NCBI GenBank assembly: GCA_030704615.1
Contig: CM060734.1
Span: 5,270,001 to 5,334,000 of the forward strand
Origin: Takakia lepidozioides
Taxonomy: Eukaryota > Streptophyta > Takakiopsida > Takakiales > Takakiaceae
Length of the DNA stretch: 64,000 bases
Direction: 5' to 3'
The position numbers were made by a program, and so were the translations under genes. Positions within the stretch are counted from its first letter, which is position 1. Every line of letters starts with the position of its first letter. Of this stretch, positions 12,758 through 24,490 are shown piece after piece. The notes beneath the pieces are model-generated. The model did not search any database and was not told the DNA's origin. It was given only the letters and a program-made list of their open reading frames with translations.

Positions 12758-15700
12758 CACAAGGTCTGACATAAAGCAAAGTTGTCCCAACCTAGCTGAA
12801 CAAAATCTTCTTGAAAAATGGATTATAATGAATCAGACACTCCAACATGGCAGCTGTTTTTCCTGGTACAGCCGTACCTCTTCAAACGTCGTATTTGTTT
12901 CAAACAGCTTGAATGTTTGAAGCATCTAAAAACCATCGGAGCACCAAATAAGGGATGCATATCCAGCAAAGAGGGGCCCTGACACTGGGATTTGGATCGT
13001 CGTCTTGAGATTCTTCCCAGAGCAAAGACAAGAACAACCTGCAAGACAGTCTTGCTAACACTTAGGATCTCCAGAGGTAGATTTGAGTGCCACTGTGTAT
13101 CCTGAGTATCTCCTCTGCACTGACGCAGTTGCACAGAGTAGGCCTCCAGGCTTTCATTATGCAGAAAACGCATGGAAAGCAAGGCACAGTGTGGAACTGA
13201 AGAAGGTGCTAAGAAACTTTTAAGCAATATCTTCTCAAGGGAAGACAAACTGACACAATGCCAGCCAATAAGAACCACAAGTCACACAAGGAGATAAGCA
13301 CAGTCTATCTGCAAGCTAGTCAGCTAGTCCTTCGTTGCTGACATTTATTGATGTCAAAATTCTGGCCCTCAATTAAGATCCTCTAAGCACATAAATCCTC
13401 TTCAGAAACTAAGATGTACTTTGCGAGTCCATGCATGCACATAACCCCAAGCACAGTCCTCCAGACCAAGAACTCAGAAGGAACTCATAAAATCCAAATC
13501 AGACAACTTTTGGATAAGCCAAGAAAGATACCCCAGATGTGGATGAGGGAGCTCAGTTGCAGGACAAACTGTCCCCTAGATGATACTCCATCTCTAAACT
13601 TTCTCCCAACCGAACGTAGCCCTATATGCAACTTAATGTACAGTTTCTGTATAGGGAGTGGCAACTCTTCACAGCTTTGACAAATGGTTCCAGGTCTGAG
13701 AGGTACGATGCAGGCTCAAAACTGCTTGTGAGATTGGCAGAGACTACATGTTATTTCCAAGAACCAAGTTCAGAAGCGGGTTCCTAGAGCGTCGAAGTCC
13801 AACGTCAACCAATGACGGACAACCGCAGACTTTCCCAATCTGAAGATATAAAACACACGCATATATGCAGATGTGAATTTTCATTGTGCTGACTGCCAAG
13901 GAGTACCTCGTCAGGCATTAATGGACAGAGGCCCTTGTGGCTCTGCCTATCAGTATCCACTTCCAGTTCACTTTGATCTGTCCCGTCCGAATGAACTGTG
14001 CTCTTTTTGACTGTATACTCTCTGTCTGGAAATCCTAAACCCCCACACACATAGCACATGACAATTGCTGCCATACACAAATACATACTCTCTCTCTCCT
14101 CCATGTCGGTTACAAATATATTTTCTTCACTTCTCTTTTTTTATTTTTTATTAGAAAGAAACTGTGTGTGCCATAACATCATGTAGGCAAATCTTGTGGC
14201 TTTGTCAACTGCCATATGCAAATAACAATTTGCAGAATACACAACAAATCTAAGAGAGGTCCTATTTGCCTAAAATTATGAGATGCAACAACACATGCTG
14301 CTGGAGCTTTTCTTTGCACCTACCTCTTTGACCTCTGCCCTCCCTTCTGCATTCCCCAAAGTTGGAGGGATCTTGCGACTATCTCCTGTTGCCGCTGCTT
14401 TCCCCTTTTCCACAGAAACATTCCAATAGCAACTTTAATGTTTGAGCTTTTCCCTCCGCCTATCTCCTTAACCTTTGCTGAACTGCTTGGGGGTATTTTG
14501 CAAGTATCTTTGGAGTCCTCAAGAGAGTCTGTCCTCCTTTCGTAAGAGACATTTTACGAGATTCAACATGAAGGAAAACGGATGCTTAGTAAAAACGACG
14601 CCTTTGTTGTTTGGCGAGAGAGGAAGTGCTCTCGTACGCGAAACACCTAGAAAATACGCGATGTAGAATACATGGTTGACGGATGAAAACTGCCTTATGT
14701 AAACCCAGGTTAAAAGGATCAAGGAATATTTGTCTGGAATATTTCTACGGTGTCTTCACATCCCAAGGTAAAGAATCCAGGGAATATTTACCCAGGGCTA
14801 GCGAATCTTTCCTGGGCTTTCTAAGCCCGGGCCACTGCAACCCCGGGACAATATGAAAGGACGGGCAGCAGCCGAAATTTGTTCCCAATGAGTTCCCTGT
14901 ATGGACTGGGGTGTAGGACATCCAGTCCCACGGCCCAGACCTTGGCTTGGTCCATGGCCTAGACCCCGGGCAGCGCCCCAGGCCAGCCCAAAACTCTCAT
15001 TTTTATGGCGTCCGGCGACACGGCCTTTTTGCTATTCCCTACAGGCTACACTAGTTAGGTACTGATGTTTCTGGTCTCTGTCTCTTGAGCAGTCCAAGAA
15101 GGGAAGGAATAAGAGACGCGCGTTCGGGGTATGTGCACAAAACTCAAACTGTCAACCTCCGTGCGGATTGGACGGAAGGCACCTCAGCTTCAGCTCACCA
15201 CCATCGCGGCCACAAAGAGGTGAGCTTCAAATACGCAGGCCCTAGCAGTAATGCACCCACAAACCGAAAATCCCAGCATCATAACAACGCAGACTCGCAC
15301 TTGTGGCTTCAGACATTCCATGGAACCCACCTCTTCCCATCGTAGGGTACCGCTCAGTCCTCTCCTTCTCGTCATCTTCTTCCTCTTCCACACCCCACAT
15401 CCGCATTTCCTAAGAAACCATCAACAACCCAGCTCACAATTCATGATGTAGTGATTTCTTTTTCCCTTCTATCTCTGTCTCTGTCCCTCTCTGTGTCCTC
15501 TTTCGTCCCAGAAAAGTTGGTGTGGGGGATGGAGGCCAAGGCTAGCAAGTTCTCCGAGAGTAACTGCTTGACGGCCAGTTGTGGTGCAAATGTACTTTGA
15601 GCTTCTTTTCAGCCTTTAATGATGAAGTGGCAGTTACACCTTGCTTGAGAAAGGGCAGGAGCACAGAGCGAGAGCGAGAGGGAGAGATGAATTCTACACT

Positions 15701-16379
15701 ACACGCGGGTCAAAATAGACTTCGTGAAAGGTCTATGTCCAAGCAATAGGGCTACTTATTAAAGATGAGGCAGTCAGAAACTGGTGAAGTTCTCATGGGC
15801 TTGTAGTTCTTGCACACAGGTCGAGAAAACAACAAAGACTATAGCTGATGGTGGGACAAAAGGTTTGATAGGGTGTAGTCCTTGCATGCAGGTCAAGCTA
15901 AGAAACTCTGGCAGGGGTCCTCCTTAGATCCCTCAGAGTGGTGGGCCAAAAGGTTTGATAAGGTGAGCCTACATTTGCTTAGGACATGAAAGAGTATGTT
16001 GGGAGAGGCTTGTGACTGAAGCCAACATCATGCTGTCTTGTGGACTGGATTGTATTTCAGGTCTTTACAAAATTGAAAATTTTCCTCTTCACTCACGAAA
16101 AAGCAGCGAATGTGGTCCTTGCTGTTCCTATCAGGAGGTTGTTCGAGGTTGGTCCCTGTGATGTCGAGATTCTTGGCTGTGGTTGAAGCGATTATGGCTT
16201 CTCAGCTATGCACTTGTGGTTTTCACAGGATAGTCCAAAATCACCAAACTTCAGTCATAAGGGCGCCGGCGAGGCCCTGTGGGTGGAGGGTGGGTCGGAA
16301 CCTCAGGGTGTGACAGCAGCGCTAGCTGACAGGGTCGAGCACAAACTGATGATGGTGTCAAGGAGAACTCTGGCACTTG
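12758..16379. other. long stretch without a recognisable gene
   Basis: I see only short open frames, a T/A-rich tract near 14140, a CT-rich stretch near 15460-15500 and no family I can name. Introns or untranslated parts of a host gene cannot be excluded. Confidence 0.5.
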
Positions 16380-16743
16380 CGAGGATGTGAGGAAACTATG
16401 CAGGGCAGGGCAACTGAAAGATGCATTGCACATTCTGAACAAACAGGGCATTTGGGCAGATTCCAGTACTTATGTCTGTCTCTTGCGGGAGTGCATGAAA
16501 ATCTGGAACCTTGAAATGGGAAAGCAGGTGCACAACCACATCATCCAAAGTGGATTCAAGCCATACGCATTTCTATTCAACACCCTTGTTAACATGTATG
16601 CCAGCTGGGGAGTATGGTAGATGCACGCCAAGTGTTTGCAACAATGCCTGACCGCAACATCTTTGTGTGGAATATCATGATAGCAGGGTATGCCAAGCAT
16701 GGGTGTGGCAGAGATGCCCTCAACATTTATCAGCAGATGAATT
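16380..16743 (+). pseudogene. PLS-type PPR protein fragment
   Basis: The translation contains typical pentatricopeptide repeat elements of land-plant organellar RNA-editing factors: LKDALHILNKQGI, then STYVCLLRECMK, EMGKQVHNHIIQSGF and LFNTLVNMYASWG, followed after a frameshift by DARQVFATMPDRNIFVWNIM and AGYAKHG. The shift at about 16605-16613 is explained by loss of one G in a G run. No start, organelle transit peptide or E/DYW end is present, and the fragment stops where a LINE fragment begins (about 16745). Intact relatives bind organelle RNA with one base per repeat. This piece is about 120 residues, a fraction of a normal gene, and is surely not functional. Confidence 0.85.
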
Positions 16744-16744
16744 A

Positions 16745-17470
16745 TCTACCATTAGAATTCAGCTCGTCCTCACCAAAAGGTCCAATGATATCGTCCTGAT
16801 GGATCCCTTTGCCCACCCGGGCATTGAAGTCCCCCAATAGTACCACCTAACCTTTGGCAAGGAACGAAGCACAGTCCAGCTTTACATCTTCGAAGGCCTT
16901 GTCTGCATCAGCACTAAGGGTCCCCTCTGTGGGCATGTAAACACAACCAACAAAGAGGTCCTTTGTACTCATGCCGCCCTTCAAATTCAGTTTTAGCCAG
17001 ATACTATGCTCGTACCTCAAACCCTTGTTGATAATTTCACAATTGTCAAACAAGAAATCACGGACAAAGAATCCGACCCCTTTTTGACCGTGTTTGGCAG
17101 AGGCTGCCTTGAGAGTACACATCTTACCTGCCCATTTATAACCAATGACATCTCCAACCAGTTTATCCGACGTTTCCCATGTTTCTTGCCTAGCACAGAT
17201 ATGAATATCATTAGTCCGAAGAACTTGTCCCACTTCAAGTTGTTTCCTTTGGTTGGTCAACCCTGAGAAGTTGAAAGTGGCCAGCCGCAAGCCAGCCCTT
17301 TGCGTGTGAATTGTTTGTCGTCTAGGTAGCTTGTGATTGCTCCTGGACGGCCAACCGTTCTGCAAAGGGGGGACAGTTACCCCATGTGTAGATTTTGCTC
17401 GTCTTGTGTAAACTTTGAGAACAAGTGGATAGAGAGCACAAACAAGTGCTGCCATGGTATGAGTGAGGTC
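16745..17470 (-). mobile_element. LINE endonuclease (EEP) fragment
   Basis: On the minus strand the frame 17455-16847 carries an apurinic-type endonuclease of the exonuclease-endonuclease-phosphatase fold, as found at the start of LINE ORF2: LATFNFSGL, ARQETWE, GVGFFVRD and, after an in-frame TAG at about 16847, GDFNARVGKG. It matches the endonuclease piece at 56940-57284, so both come from one non-LTR family. It ends abruptly near 16748 against the PPR fragment and has no RT domain. The endonuclease nicks target DNA to prime reverse transcription; this piece is inactive. Confidence 0.85.
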
Positions 17471-18180
17471 ACATAAGATTCTCCAGCTCTATCTGCCGGG
17501 TGGCAAAAGTTGGAGGGGTTGTGATTGCTCACATTTGTTTCGATTGGACAAAACAGGGAGAGTGTGAGGATATCGATCTTTTGACAACATTGTTCAGAGA
17601 TCCCGTACATGGCGATCTCAAGCGAAAACAGAAATGTGAATTTGGTTGGGTTCGAGGTGTTGAACCTCACACCTTGATAGATTAAGGGAAAGATATTTGC
17701 ATGATGCAAAGAGGTAACTTGTAACAAAGGGACAAAGTTTCATGAGCATGAGCGCTTTAGCTGAAAACTGTGCGCACGTAGCCAACAGAGTTGTGTTTTG
17801 CTGTCAATTGGGATCTGTCTTCGGGTGAAGTTAGTGCTGAAATCTGTGCTTAAACGCTGGTAGAAGTCTTCAAATTCTTCCAACCATGGCAGATTTGCCC
17901 TACTCTCAGACAGTTCTCAATCCATTTCTCAAGGTTTGGTGTGCAGCCAAAAACAGGCTTTGGGAAATGTGTGAGGACCCGAATCAAGAAAAGACCCTAG
18001 CAGAATCAATTCCATGTTATGGAGGGCACCCACGCTCTTCAGAATGCAGTGCAGAAGTCTAGGCAAGAAGACAACCCTAAAATCGTCAATACAGGGCCCT
18101 AAATCCTAAAGCCGTTTGTTGTCACAGTCTGTGCGAGAGAAAGAGAACACCTTCATTCTGTCCACCGGAAAAGAAGGAAA
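17471..18180. other. spacer without recognisable gene
   Basis: No open frame of note and no repeat that I recognise. Confidence 0.5.
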
Positions 18181-18540
18181 TGACATGAAATGAAATGGTA
18201 CTTTATAACGTCCGCGGACTCGAAGCTCAAAGAGCTTATGGGACAAAATGGAAAAAACAAGAGAGGAAACAAAACCAAAGCCAAAAAAAGAAGAAGGGAA
18301 GGAATGTCACATCTAGGAGAGAAAATGCACTCGTGGACATGGGATAGGTTAGGTCCATGTTTTTTCTTTTTGGAAAGGGAAACACCTTGGAGCGACAGCT
18401 CACAAATCAAGCCCCTTGATAGTGAGAGGAGAAAAGAACCTCTTTCACAGCAACCGCGCCATGTAACCGCCCCATGGAGGCTGAGAAATGGGACACCGCC
18501 TAGGGAAGTGGGAGAAGAGTACACCACACCCGTCAAGTAG

Positions 18541-18598
18541 CAGGTTTTGACCCCGAATCGTCTGGGTGGCACTGCACTTAACCAACTGAGCTACCGAC
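18541..18598 (-). repeat. tRNA-like head, possible SINE
   Basis: On the minus strand GGTAGCTCAGTTGG matches a tRNA A box and GGGTCAAAACC, about 40 bases on, resembles a B box, but the cloverleaf is not complete. The following 350 bases down to about 18180 could be the body of a tRNA-derived SINE, ending in ATTTCATTTCATGTCATTT. Without a second copy or target duplication this is tentative. Confidence 0.45.
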
Positions 18599-19189
18599 TG
18601 TTGGAATGTACTTTGCACCCCTAACTACAGAGATAATGTACATCCATGCACACACAAACTTGATATGAGTATTATTATGAGTATTATTGACCAGTAGTAC
18701 ACTGTGTACATCTCTCACAGTTGATGGGCGTTTCTCTTTTCTTTTCTTGGTCCTCGGGTGCATTGGTGGGTCGATCCTATGCCGCAACTTTCTGGATACG
18801 CCACCTCTGGTCACTTGGTTATAAGGCTGACTGAAAGCACTTGATTCATGAACAAGTTTTACCGTAATGTGTATCGATGCCAGAAGGTAGGCTAGGATAG
18901 TCCTGAACTCATGTCAACTGGCAATCTTCAGATTTAATGATGACCTCGTACGTGAAGAGTAAGTCTACAAAAAAGTCTGCCATAGGAAGCATCTGGTTCG
19001 CTCGGCGTTAAATTCTTTCCGGCTGGAGAAGTTTAGGTTTCATCTATTTAGCAAGTACATTTACACACCGGTATGAGAACGATATATAGGAATTATCCAT
19101 GATTTCAAGCAGATTACAAGGTTTCCTACTATCGTCGTGCCATAGAGGGAACACATATTCCTCTTGCAAAGAAGCTAATAAGAGAGTCA
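18599..19189. other. spacer without recognisable gene
   Basis: Nothing recognised on either strand. Confidence 0.5.
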
Positions 19190-19690
19190 CCTTGGCAGTT
19201 GCAGATTTCTGCAACCGCAAAAAATTCAATAGCATTGTGTTGCAAGCTGTGTGTGATACAGAGAAGGTGTTTTGAAATGTTTGTGCCAGCCAACCACGGG
19301 ATGTGCAGACGGAGGTCAGTTCAAGGTATCACGGTTGTACAGAGATTTGAAAAGTCAAACAATTCTACAAGATTATGTGGTTACAGTTCATGGGATGAGG
19401 CTTACACTGTACGTGATTGGCGATTCCTGCTTACCCAATCCAAACATACTTGATGAAGAACTGCAAGACACGAAACCCTGAAGAAATAGACAAGCATTTT
19501 GATTAGCATGAACCGTGGGAGAGTTGTGATTGAGAATGCATTTGTAGCTCTGAAAAATCGTTGGCGTATTTTGATGTTTGAATTCCAAGGTTGATAGTGC
19601 AAGTGCAGTGACAAATCGTGTGATGTGTGTTTCACAATTATTGTCAGATGTGGGGCATGCCTGAGCTTATGAACGGTGGAATTAGAGACA
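19190..19690 (+). pseudogene. PIF/Harbinger transposase remnant
   Basis: Pieces of a DDE_Tnp_4 (Harbinger) transposase can be read in several frames: VADFCNRKKF at about 19197, a stretch ending in LYVIGDSCLPNPN (about 19272-19450) with the second catalytic D in GDS, and MNRGRVVIENAFVALKNRW (about 19509-19568) with the catalytic E in the IENAF context, then CQM near the end. In intact plant copies these three blocks lie in this order in the C-terminal half. Stops and frameshifts break the frame repeatedly and no Myb-like partner gene or terminal repeats were seen. Confidence 0.8.
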
Positions 19691-19867
19691 ATTTGGCGGG
19701 CTTTGGTGGAACAAGATTGAAGATAAAGCTGTAAAAGTAGGAGGCGAGCAAATGAGAGACAAATTGTACATATAGTGGTTGATTGACAACCCACGTGAAT
19801 GAAATAAATTTGATAGTTCACATGTACATTGGCAATGGCTTCAAATTTTCTTGCATAATTTTTTCTC

Positions 19868-21150
19868 GTTTGCTTCGATTGATGTGAAACTAAAAGATAG
19901 AGTTAGAAAATCTTTCTAGTTTTCAAATAATCTATTTCACACTCATACAACATCAGTTCACAAGAATCTATAAGCCAAACAAAAATGCATCAAAAACACA
20001 TTAAACTACATTGTCCTCAGATTTTTTGGAATATTTTTTATTTTATTTTATTTTATTGATGTGAAACCAAAAAATCAGAGTTAAAATATCCTTCTAGCTT
20101 TCCAAAACCTATTGCACACTCACACAACATTAAAAAATCTACAGACCAAAATGTGCAGTAAGGTTAACTTGGCACAAAAAAGGTACTAAACTCCATTGCC
20201 CTCATAGGCCATGTACTAACTTTCTTTCATTTGCTACGATTGATGTGAAAGTAAAAACACACAGTTAGGAAATCCTTCTAACTTTCCAAAAACTTATTGA
20301 TATTCTTACAGCATCCGTCCACAAGACTCTAGAGGCCAAAATGTGCAACAAGGTCAAATTGTCATGAAAAAACCTATGGATCTTGATTGCCCTCAGATTT
20401 TCAGGCATAACTTCTTTCTTTTGCTTCGATTGAGGTGAAATAAAAACACAGAGTTAGGAAATCCTTGTAGCTTTCTAGAAACATATTTCGCGCTCTCATA
20501 GCACACTAGTTCACAACAATCTACATGCGAAAATGTGCAACTAGGCAAATTGACATGAAAAAACATAGATCTTGATTGATATCAGTTTTAAAGGACTAAC
20601 CTCTTGTCATTTGCTTAAATTGATGTGAAACTAGCACACAAAGTTAGGAAATCCTTCTAACTTTCTAAAATACTATTGCACATTCACATAGCATGACTGA
20701 GAAAGAATCCACAGGCCAAAATATGGAACAAGGTCATATTGACATGAAAAAACACAACATGTGATTGCTCTTAGATTTTATGGCATAACTTCTTGTCAAT
20801 TGCCTAAATTGATATGAAACCAACACATAGAGCTAGGAAATTGTTCTAGCTTTCTAAAACACTATTGCACATTCACACAACATTAGTTGGAAAGAATATA
20901 CAGGCTATGGAGCCATGATATCCTATTGACATGAAAAAATATATAGATCTTGATTGCTCTCATATTTTAAGGCACAACTTCTTATCATTTGCTTCAATTG
21001 ATGTGAAACAAAAACACAGAGTTAGAAAATCCTTCTAGCTTTTCAAAACCATATTGCACACACACACTGCTAGAGTTGACAAGGATCTATTAGCTAAATT
21101 GTGAAACAAGGTCAACTTGACGCAAATAACCACGGAAAACTTCATGGCCT
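19868..21150. repeat. ~188 bp satellite, about 7 diverged copies
   Basis: The motif GATTGATGTGAAAC recurs at about 19881, 20058, 20242, 20432, 20622, 20811 and 21000, giving steps of 177 to 190 bases. Each copy continues with AGTTAGGAAATCCTTCTAGC, a CACATTCACA block and an AAATTGACATGAAAAA block. Copies are well diverged and AT-rich. The array starts directly after the Harbinger remnant. Confidence 0.9.
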
Positions 21151-21297
21151 TCACATGTGTGTCAAGTGTCACTAAACATTATCATGAACCACAACACACT
21201 AAGAAAATCAAGTGCTACCACTTACAGAAGATGCACTAGAACCATCATTTGGCTTTAGCACATCTGCAAACAGAACGGTCATTTGAAGCTGGGTTTG

Positions 21298-21420
21298 CAC
21301 CTGGGGGGTGCACCCCCCCCAATCTGTACCAGCCATGTGCGTACACATGAGGGGGTATTTTTAATCCCCCCATGTACAAAATTATACATACAGAGGGGGG
21401 GGGACAAATATGCCTTAAAT
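21298..21420 (+). repeat. lone DNA-transposon end (TIR family of 52312)
   Basis: GGGGGGTGCAC followed by TGTACCAGCCATGTGCGT and then a GAGGGGGTATTTTTAA block and ATGTACAAAATTATACAT match the left end at 52312 nearly base for base for about 110 bases. The terminal C5-8 run is longer here. No partner end or transposase gene lies beside it, so it is a solo end or a deleted copy. Confidence 0.75.
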
Positions 21421-21549
21421 TCTAGCGATGACCGAAGGTCGGAAGCTAGTTCAGCGTAGAGCAGGAATAGGGTGCCATAGTGCCACATCATCGTCGCTAC
21501 GTTTTGTCGTCAATGTTTTTGGAATCTGCCCGGACTGCCCCAAAAAAAT

Positions 21550-22150
21550 AAAAAACAAGCTCGGAGAGCGCCACTGGGGAGTGAAACATGGGAGCATAAG
21601 TACAAGGGAATGGAGAGCAAAACTGGGGCGCGGGGATACGGGGGAGCGCAGCAGGGGAGCGGAAACAGAGGAGCAAGGTGCGGGGACACGGGGCAGCGCA
21701 ACAGAGGAGCGTTAACAGGGGAGCAGAGAGAGTGGGCGCGGAGACACGAGGGAGCGCAACAGGGGAGGAGACAAGGGGGGGCGCAGCATGGGAGCGAAAA
21801 CAGGGGAGCACAGAGAGCTCCACGCGGGGACATGGGGGAGCACATCAGGGGAGTAGTATAGGGAAACAAAGAGAGCGGGCGTGGAGACACGAGGGAGCGC
21901 AATAGGGGAGCGGAAGAGGAGAGTAGAGGGAGCAGAAGCGTAGACACGGGGAAGTGTGACAGGGGAGCGGAAACAGGGGAGCAGAAGGAGCGGGCACGGA
22001 GACACAGGGGAGCGCAGCATGGAAGCGAAAATAGGGGAGCAGAGAGAGCTCCGCGTTGGGACACGGGGGAGCGTAACAGGGGAGCGAAACAGCAGGGGAG
22101 CAGAGAGCGGGGACACGGGGAGCAAAATAGGGGAGCGGAGAGAGCTTCGC
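21550..22150. repeat. purine-rich minisatellite
   Basis: Degenerate tandem repeats of roughly 55-60 bases built from GACACGGGGGAGCGCAACA and GGGGAGCAGAGAGAGC modules. The open frames it creates on both strands shift freely and are not taken as genes. Confidence 0.85.
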
Positions 22151-22394
22151 GCAGGGAGCCTCACGAGCCGATGGGGGTGGCGGGGCAGGGCCCGGCGGGT
22201 CCCGGGGTGGGAAGGGGTGCGCCCCGTGAGGGCGGCACGTGGGTGGGCCCAGGCAGGGTGGGGATTTGACAGGGAGGCTCTGGCAGTGCGTTGGAGGCCG
22301 CACGGCTCCGGCGAGCGGGGCTTACGCTCTCACACGCGGGCATTCAACTCCCATCCTATGTCTAGTGTAAACCGGCATTTTTAGGTGTATTTTG
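22151..22394. other. GC-rich spacer
   Basis: GC-rich sequence between the minisatellite and the foldback element; no gene seen. Confidence 0.5.
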
Positions 22395-22885
22395 TACTAG
22401 AGAACAGGCCACGTTGGCCGATTCTGCCCTGTAAGCGGCCTTTGGGCGAGCCCTATGGCCGCACACGGCCAACGCGGCCCGTTCACTAGCGTTAAAAGCA
22501 AGTTGTGGCATACTCTCGCCGCCACCTGGCGCAATATGATAGAGGTTCCATTATCCCATATCGATTGCCCAGGTTCAGAGAGCCACGGAGAGGATATAAA
22601 CGGAGCGAATGGCGATGATGGCTATGACATGGGTCATGGGCTTGAGTGGTTGCTCTGCCGTCCTTGGTGCGTAATCGGCCATCCCTGCCAATTCTGCCTG
22701 CCGAATTGGCAGTACACCCTGGGTGGCCGATTCGGCCTGAGAATTAGGCTCAAAAAGTGGCAGAATACGCCACACCTGCTTTTAACGTACTATGGAACGT
22801 TCCACCTAGGAACGTGGCCAGCCCGTAGGGGCGAGCCTGCGTTCCGGTAGGGTGGAACGGGCTCCACCGGACCTGTTCCAGAGCG
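22395..22885. mobile_element. MITE/foldback element, copy 1
   Basis: A core at 22488-22788 has inverted ends: CGTTAAAAGCAAGTTGTGGC on the left and the complement of GCCACACCTGCTTTTAACG on the right, extending about 35 bases. Outside this, the arms 22395-22487 and 22790-22885 are also partly inverted to each other (AACAGG, GGCGAGCCC and GGCCAACG type blocks). The centre holds a GCCAATTC/GAATTGGC palindrome. It codes for nothing recognisable. Confidence 0.65.
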
Positions 22886-23087
22886 TAACCGGTGTCTCCC
22901 CACCGTTGATCAGTAATAATACAAACGGCTACGATCGACTCGATATGGGCCGTCGATATGACACATATGTGACAATCTGACGGCCTATATTAGTAGCTTC
23001 GCGGTGACGCGTTATGACACAGGACCAGCCGATAACGTTCAGGAAAAAACCTGAAAAAGTACCATAATAAGACACCAAAACCGGTTA

Positions 23088-23341
23088 CGTACTAGAGAGC
23101 GGGCACGAGGTGCCGGTTATGGCTCCCAGTTCGCCAAAAGGCTCGCCCTACCGTGCTCGCGTAAAGAGGAGGTTGTGGAGTATTCTTTCCGCCACCTGGC
23201 TAGATCTTATTGGGGATCGTACATAATCCGCCATCCCAGCCGATCCGGCATGCTGAATCGGCAGTACAGCCTGGGTGGCCTATTTGGCCTGATAATTAGT
23301 CCTGAAAAACGGCAGAATACTCTACACCTGATCTTTACGTA
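23088..23341. mobile_element. MITE/foldback element, copy 2
   Basis: The core 23159-23341 shares the termini and centre of copy 1 (TTGTGG, CCGCCACCTGGC, GGCAGTACAGCCTGGGTGGCC, GGCAGAATACTC) with inverted ends GCGTAAAGA and TCTTTACGT. Its left flank from 23088 resembles the left arm of copy 1 (GTACTAGAGAGCGGGC). The right arm is missing. Confidence 0.65.
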
Positions 23342-23490
23342 AACAAAGTAGGTTTGACGTGGCGGCACTCGATCAAATGGGAAGCGAGATCCAACGGCCT
23401 TCAAACATTGGCCGTGTGCAGGTGAATGGCTACCTCCGCTACCGGTCTAGTCGACAGGGATTAGCCGGTTCCAGGTCACCAGAGTTCCGT

Positions 23491-23511
23491 CTCTCTCTCT
23501 CTCTCTCTCTC
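23491..23511. repeat. (CT)n microsatellite
   Basis: About ten CT units. It sits roughly 1 kb before the GET4 coding start, where CT tracts are common in plant 5' untranslated leaders. Confidence 0.85.
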
Positions 23512-24189
23512 ATTTCCTCGTCTGCCTCGCAGACTCCCATGCCCTAATTATTTCTGCTGGAATGGCATTCCTCTTTCGTGTTTGAAATCTTTCTGTCTCT
23601 TGGTACGGTTCAATCGCGGGCTCAGATCTCTCTCTTTCTTACGTCTTTCTTTGATCTACGTATATTTCTCCAATTGAACTGAGTTAGCAATGCAGGTTTT
23701 TTCCGAAGATCACAGCAGTTCCGCTTCAGATTTACAAGTTCCTATTGTTTTTGGTATATCATCACTGAGCATTGATGGTCCACGGGAAATACTGCTTGTC
23801 TCTCTTTTAATTTTACATCTGATCTCTGGGGATTGTTAAATTGAGAATCTGCACTGAATTTGAAGAGAATCTGCTGGTCTGTTGTACAATCACACTTCAA
23901 CTCACGGTTTTTTCAGCAGAAATTATTTTTCTGTCTCTATTAACCCCACCTTTCTATTCCATCTCTCCCATTGTCTTTTTATTGAAGGGTCGACCTTGGA
24001 AATCGACAGACTATAAACTCCTCTGTTTCTATGCTAACGTTTTGGAGTTCTCTCTGATACCTCTCTCTTGGAGTTGCATTGTTGACTTTTTCAATGGGTT
24101 CTTCAAAGCTTTTCAAGACTTTCTCTCTTGTACCCTGACTTTATTGCGCACCACCGCTGCTTAAACGACATCTTACACTTGGAAGTGGA

Positions 24190-24262
24190 GAGTCGTACGT
24201 TAACCCGGCCGCTTTGCCCCAGCATTTAAAGTCCGCCAGTTGTCGCAGCTGAGCTACCTTAT
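24190..24262 (-). repeat. tRNA-like segment, probably pseudo-tRNA or SINE head
   Basis: On the minus strand AAGGTAGCTCAGCTG is a good A box and CGGGTTAACGTACGA about 45 bases later is a weakened B box (expected GGTTCGA core). Total length is tRNA-sized, but acceptor and T stems do not pair cleanly as I read it. Confidence 0.4.
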
Positions 24263-24490
24263 TCATCGGAATCTGGTGATAATGTTTTAGACCAAGTTTT
24301 TGTCATGAACGTTCTGGGTACTCCCTCATAGGTACTTCACTTGAATGGCAGCTCCTGTGCTCATTTTATCTTGTGTCTTCATTCTCTCCCTTTATCTGCG
24401 CTAGTTTTAGAGAATTGATCTCAGAGATAGTTCTCTTGCCTCCTTCACATTTGCAGGCTACTATTAGTACTGTCAATGTTACCGAGGACA

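Larger units (their letters stand above)
23342..24490 (+). promoter_or_regulatory. probable promoter and 5' leader region of GET4
   Basis: No protein is recognisable. The stretch becomes T/C-rich from about 23480, as expected for leader or leader-intron sequence upstream of the GET4 start. No TATA box or transcription start can be fixed from sequence alone. A minus-strand tRNA-like segment lies at 24190-24262. Confidence 0.35.

Noticed and set aside
12823-13278. 151-codon minus-strand frame as a gene
   Set aside because: No start context, domain or homology pattern recognisable; frames of this length occur by chance in this composition.
19868-21150. CRISPR-like regular direct repeats
   Set aside because: The repeats are ~188 bases, diverged and without unique short spacers; the setting is a plant nuclear genome.
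21428-22384. Several 80-185 codon frames on both strands
   Set aside because: Low-complexity translations of the purine-rich minisatellite and GC-rich spacer.
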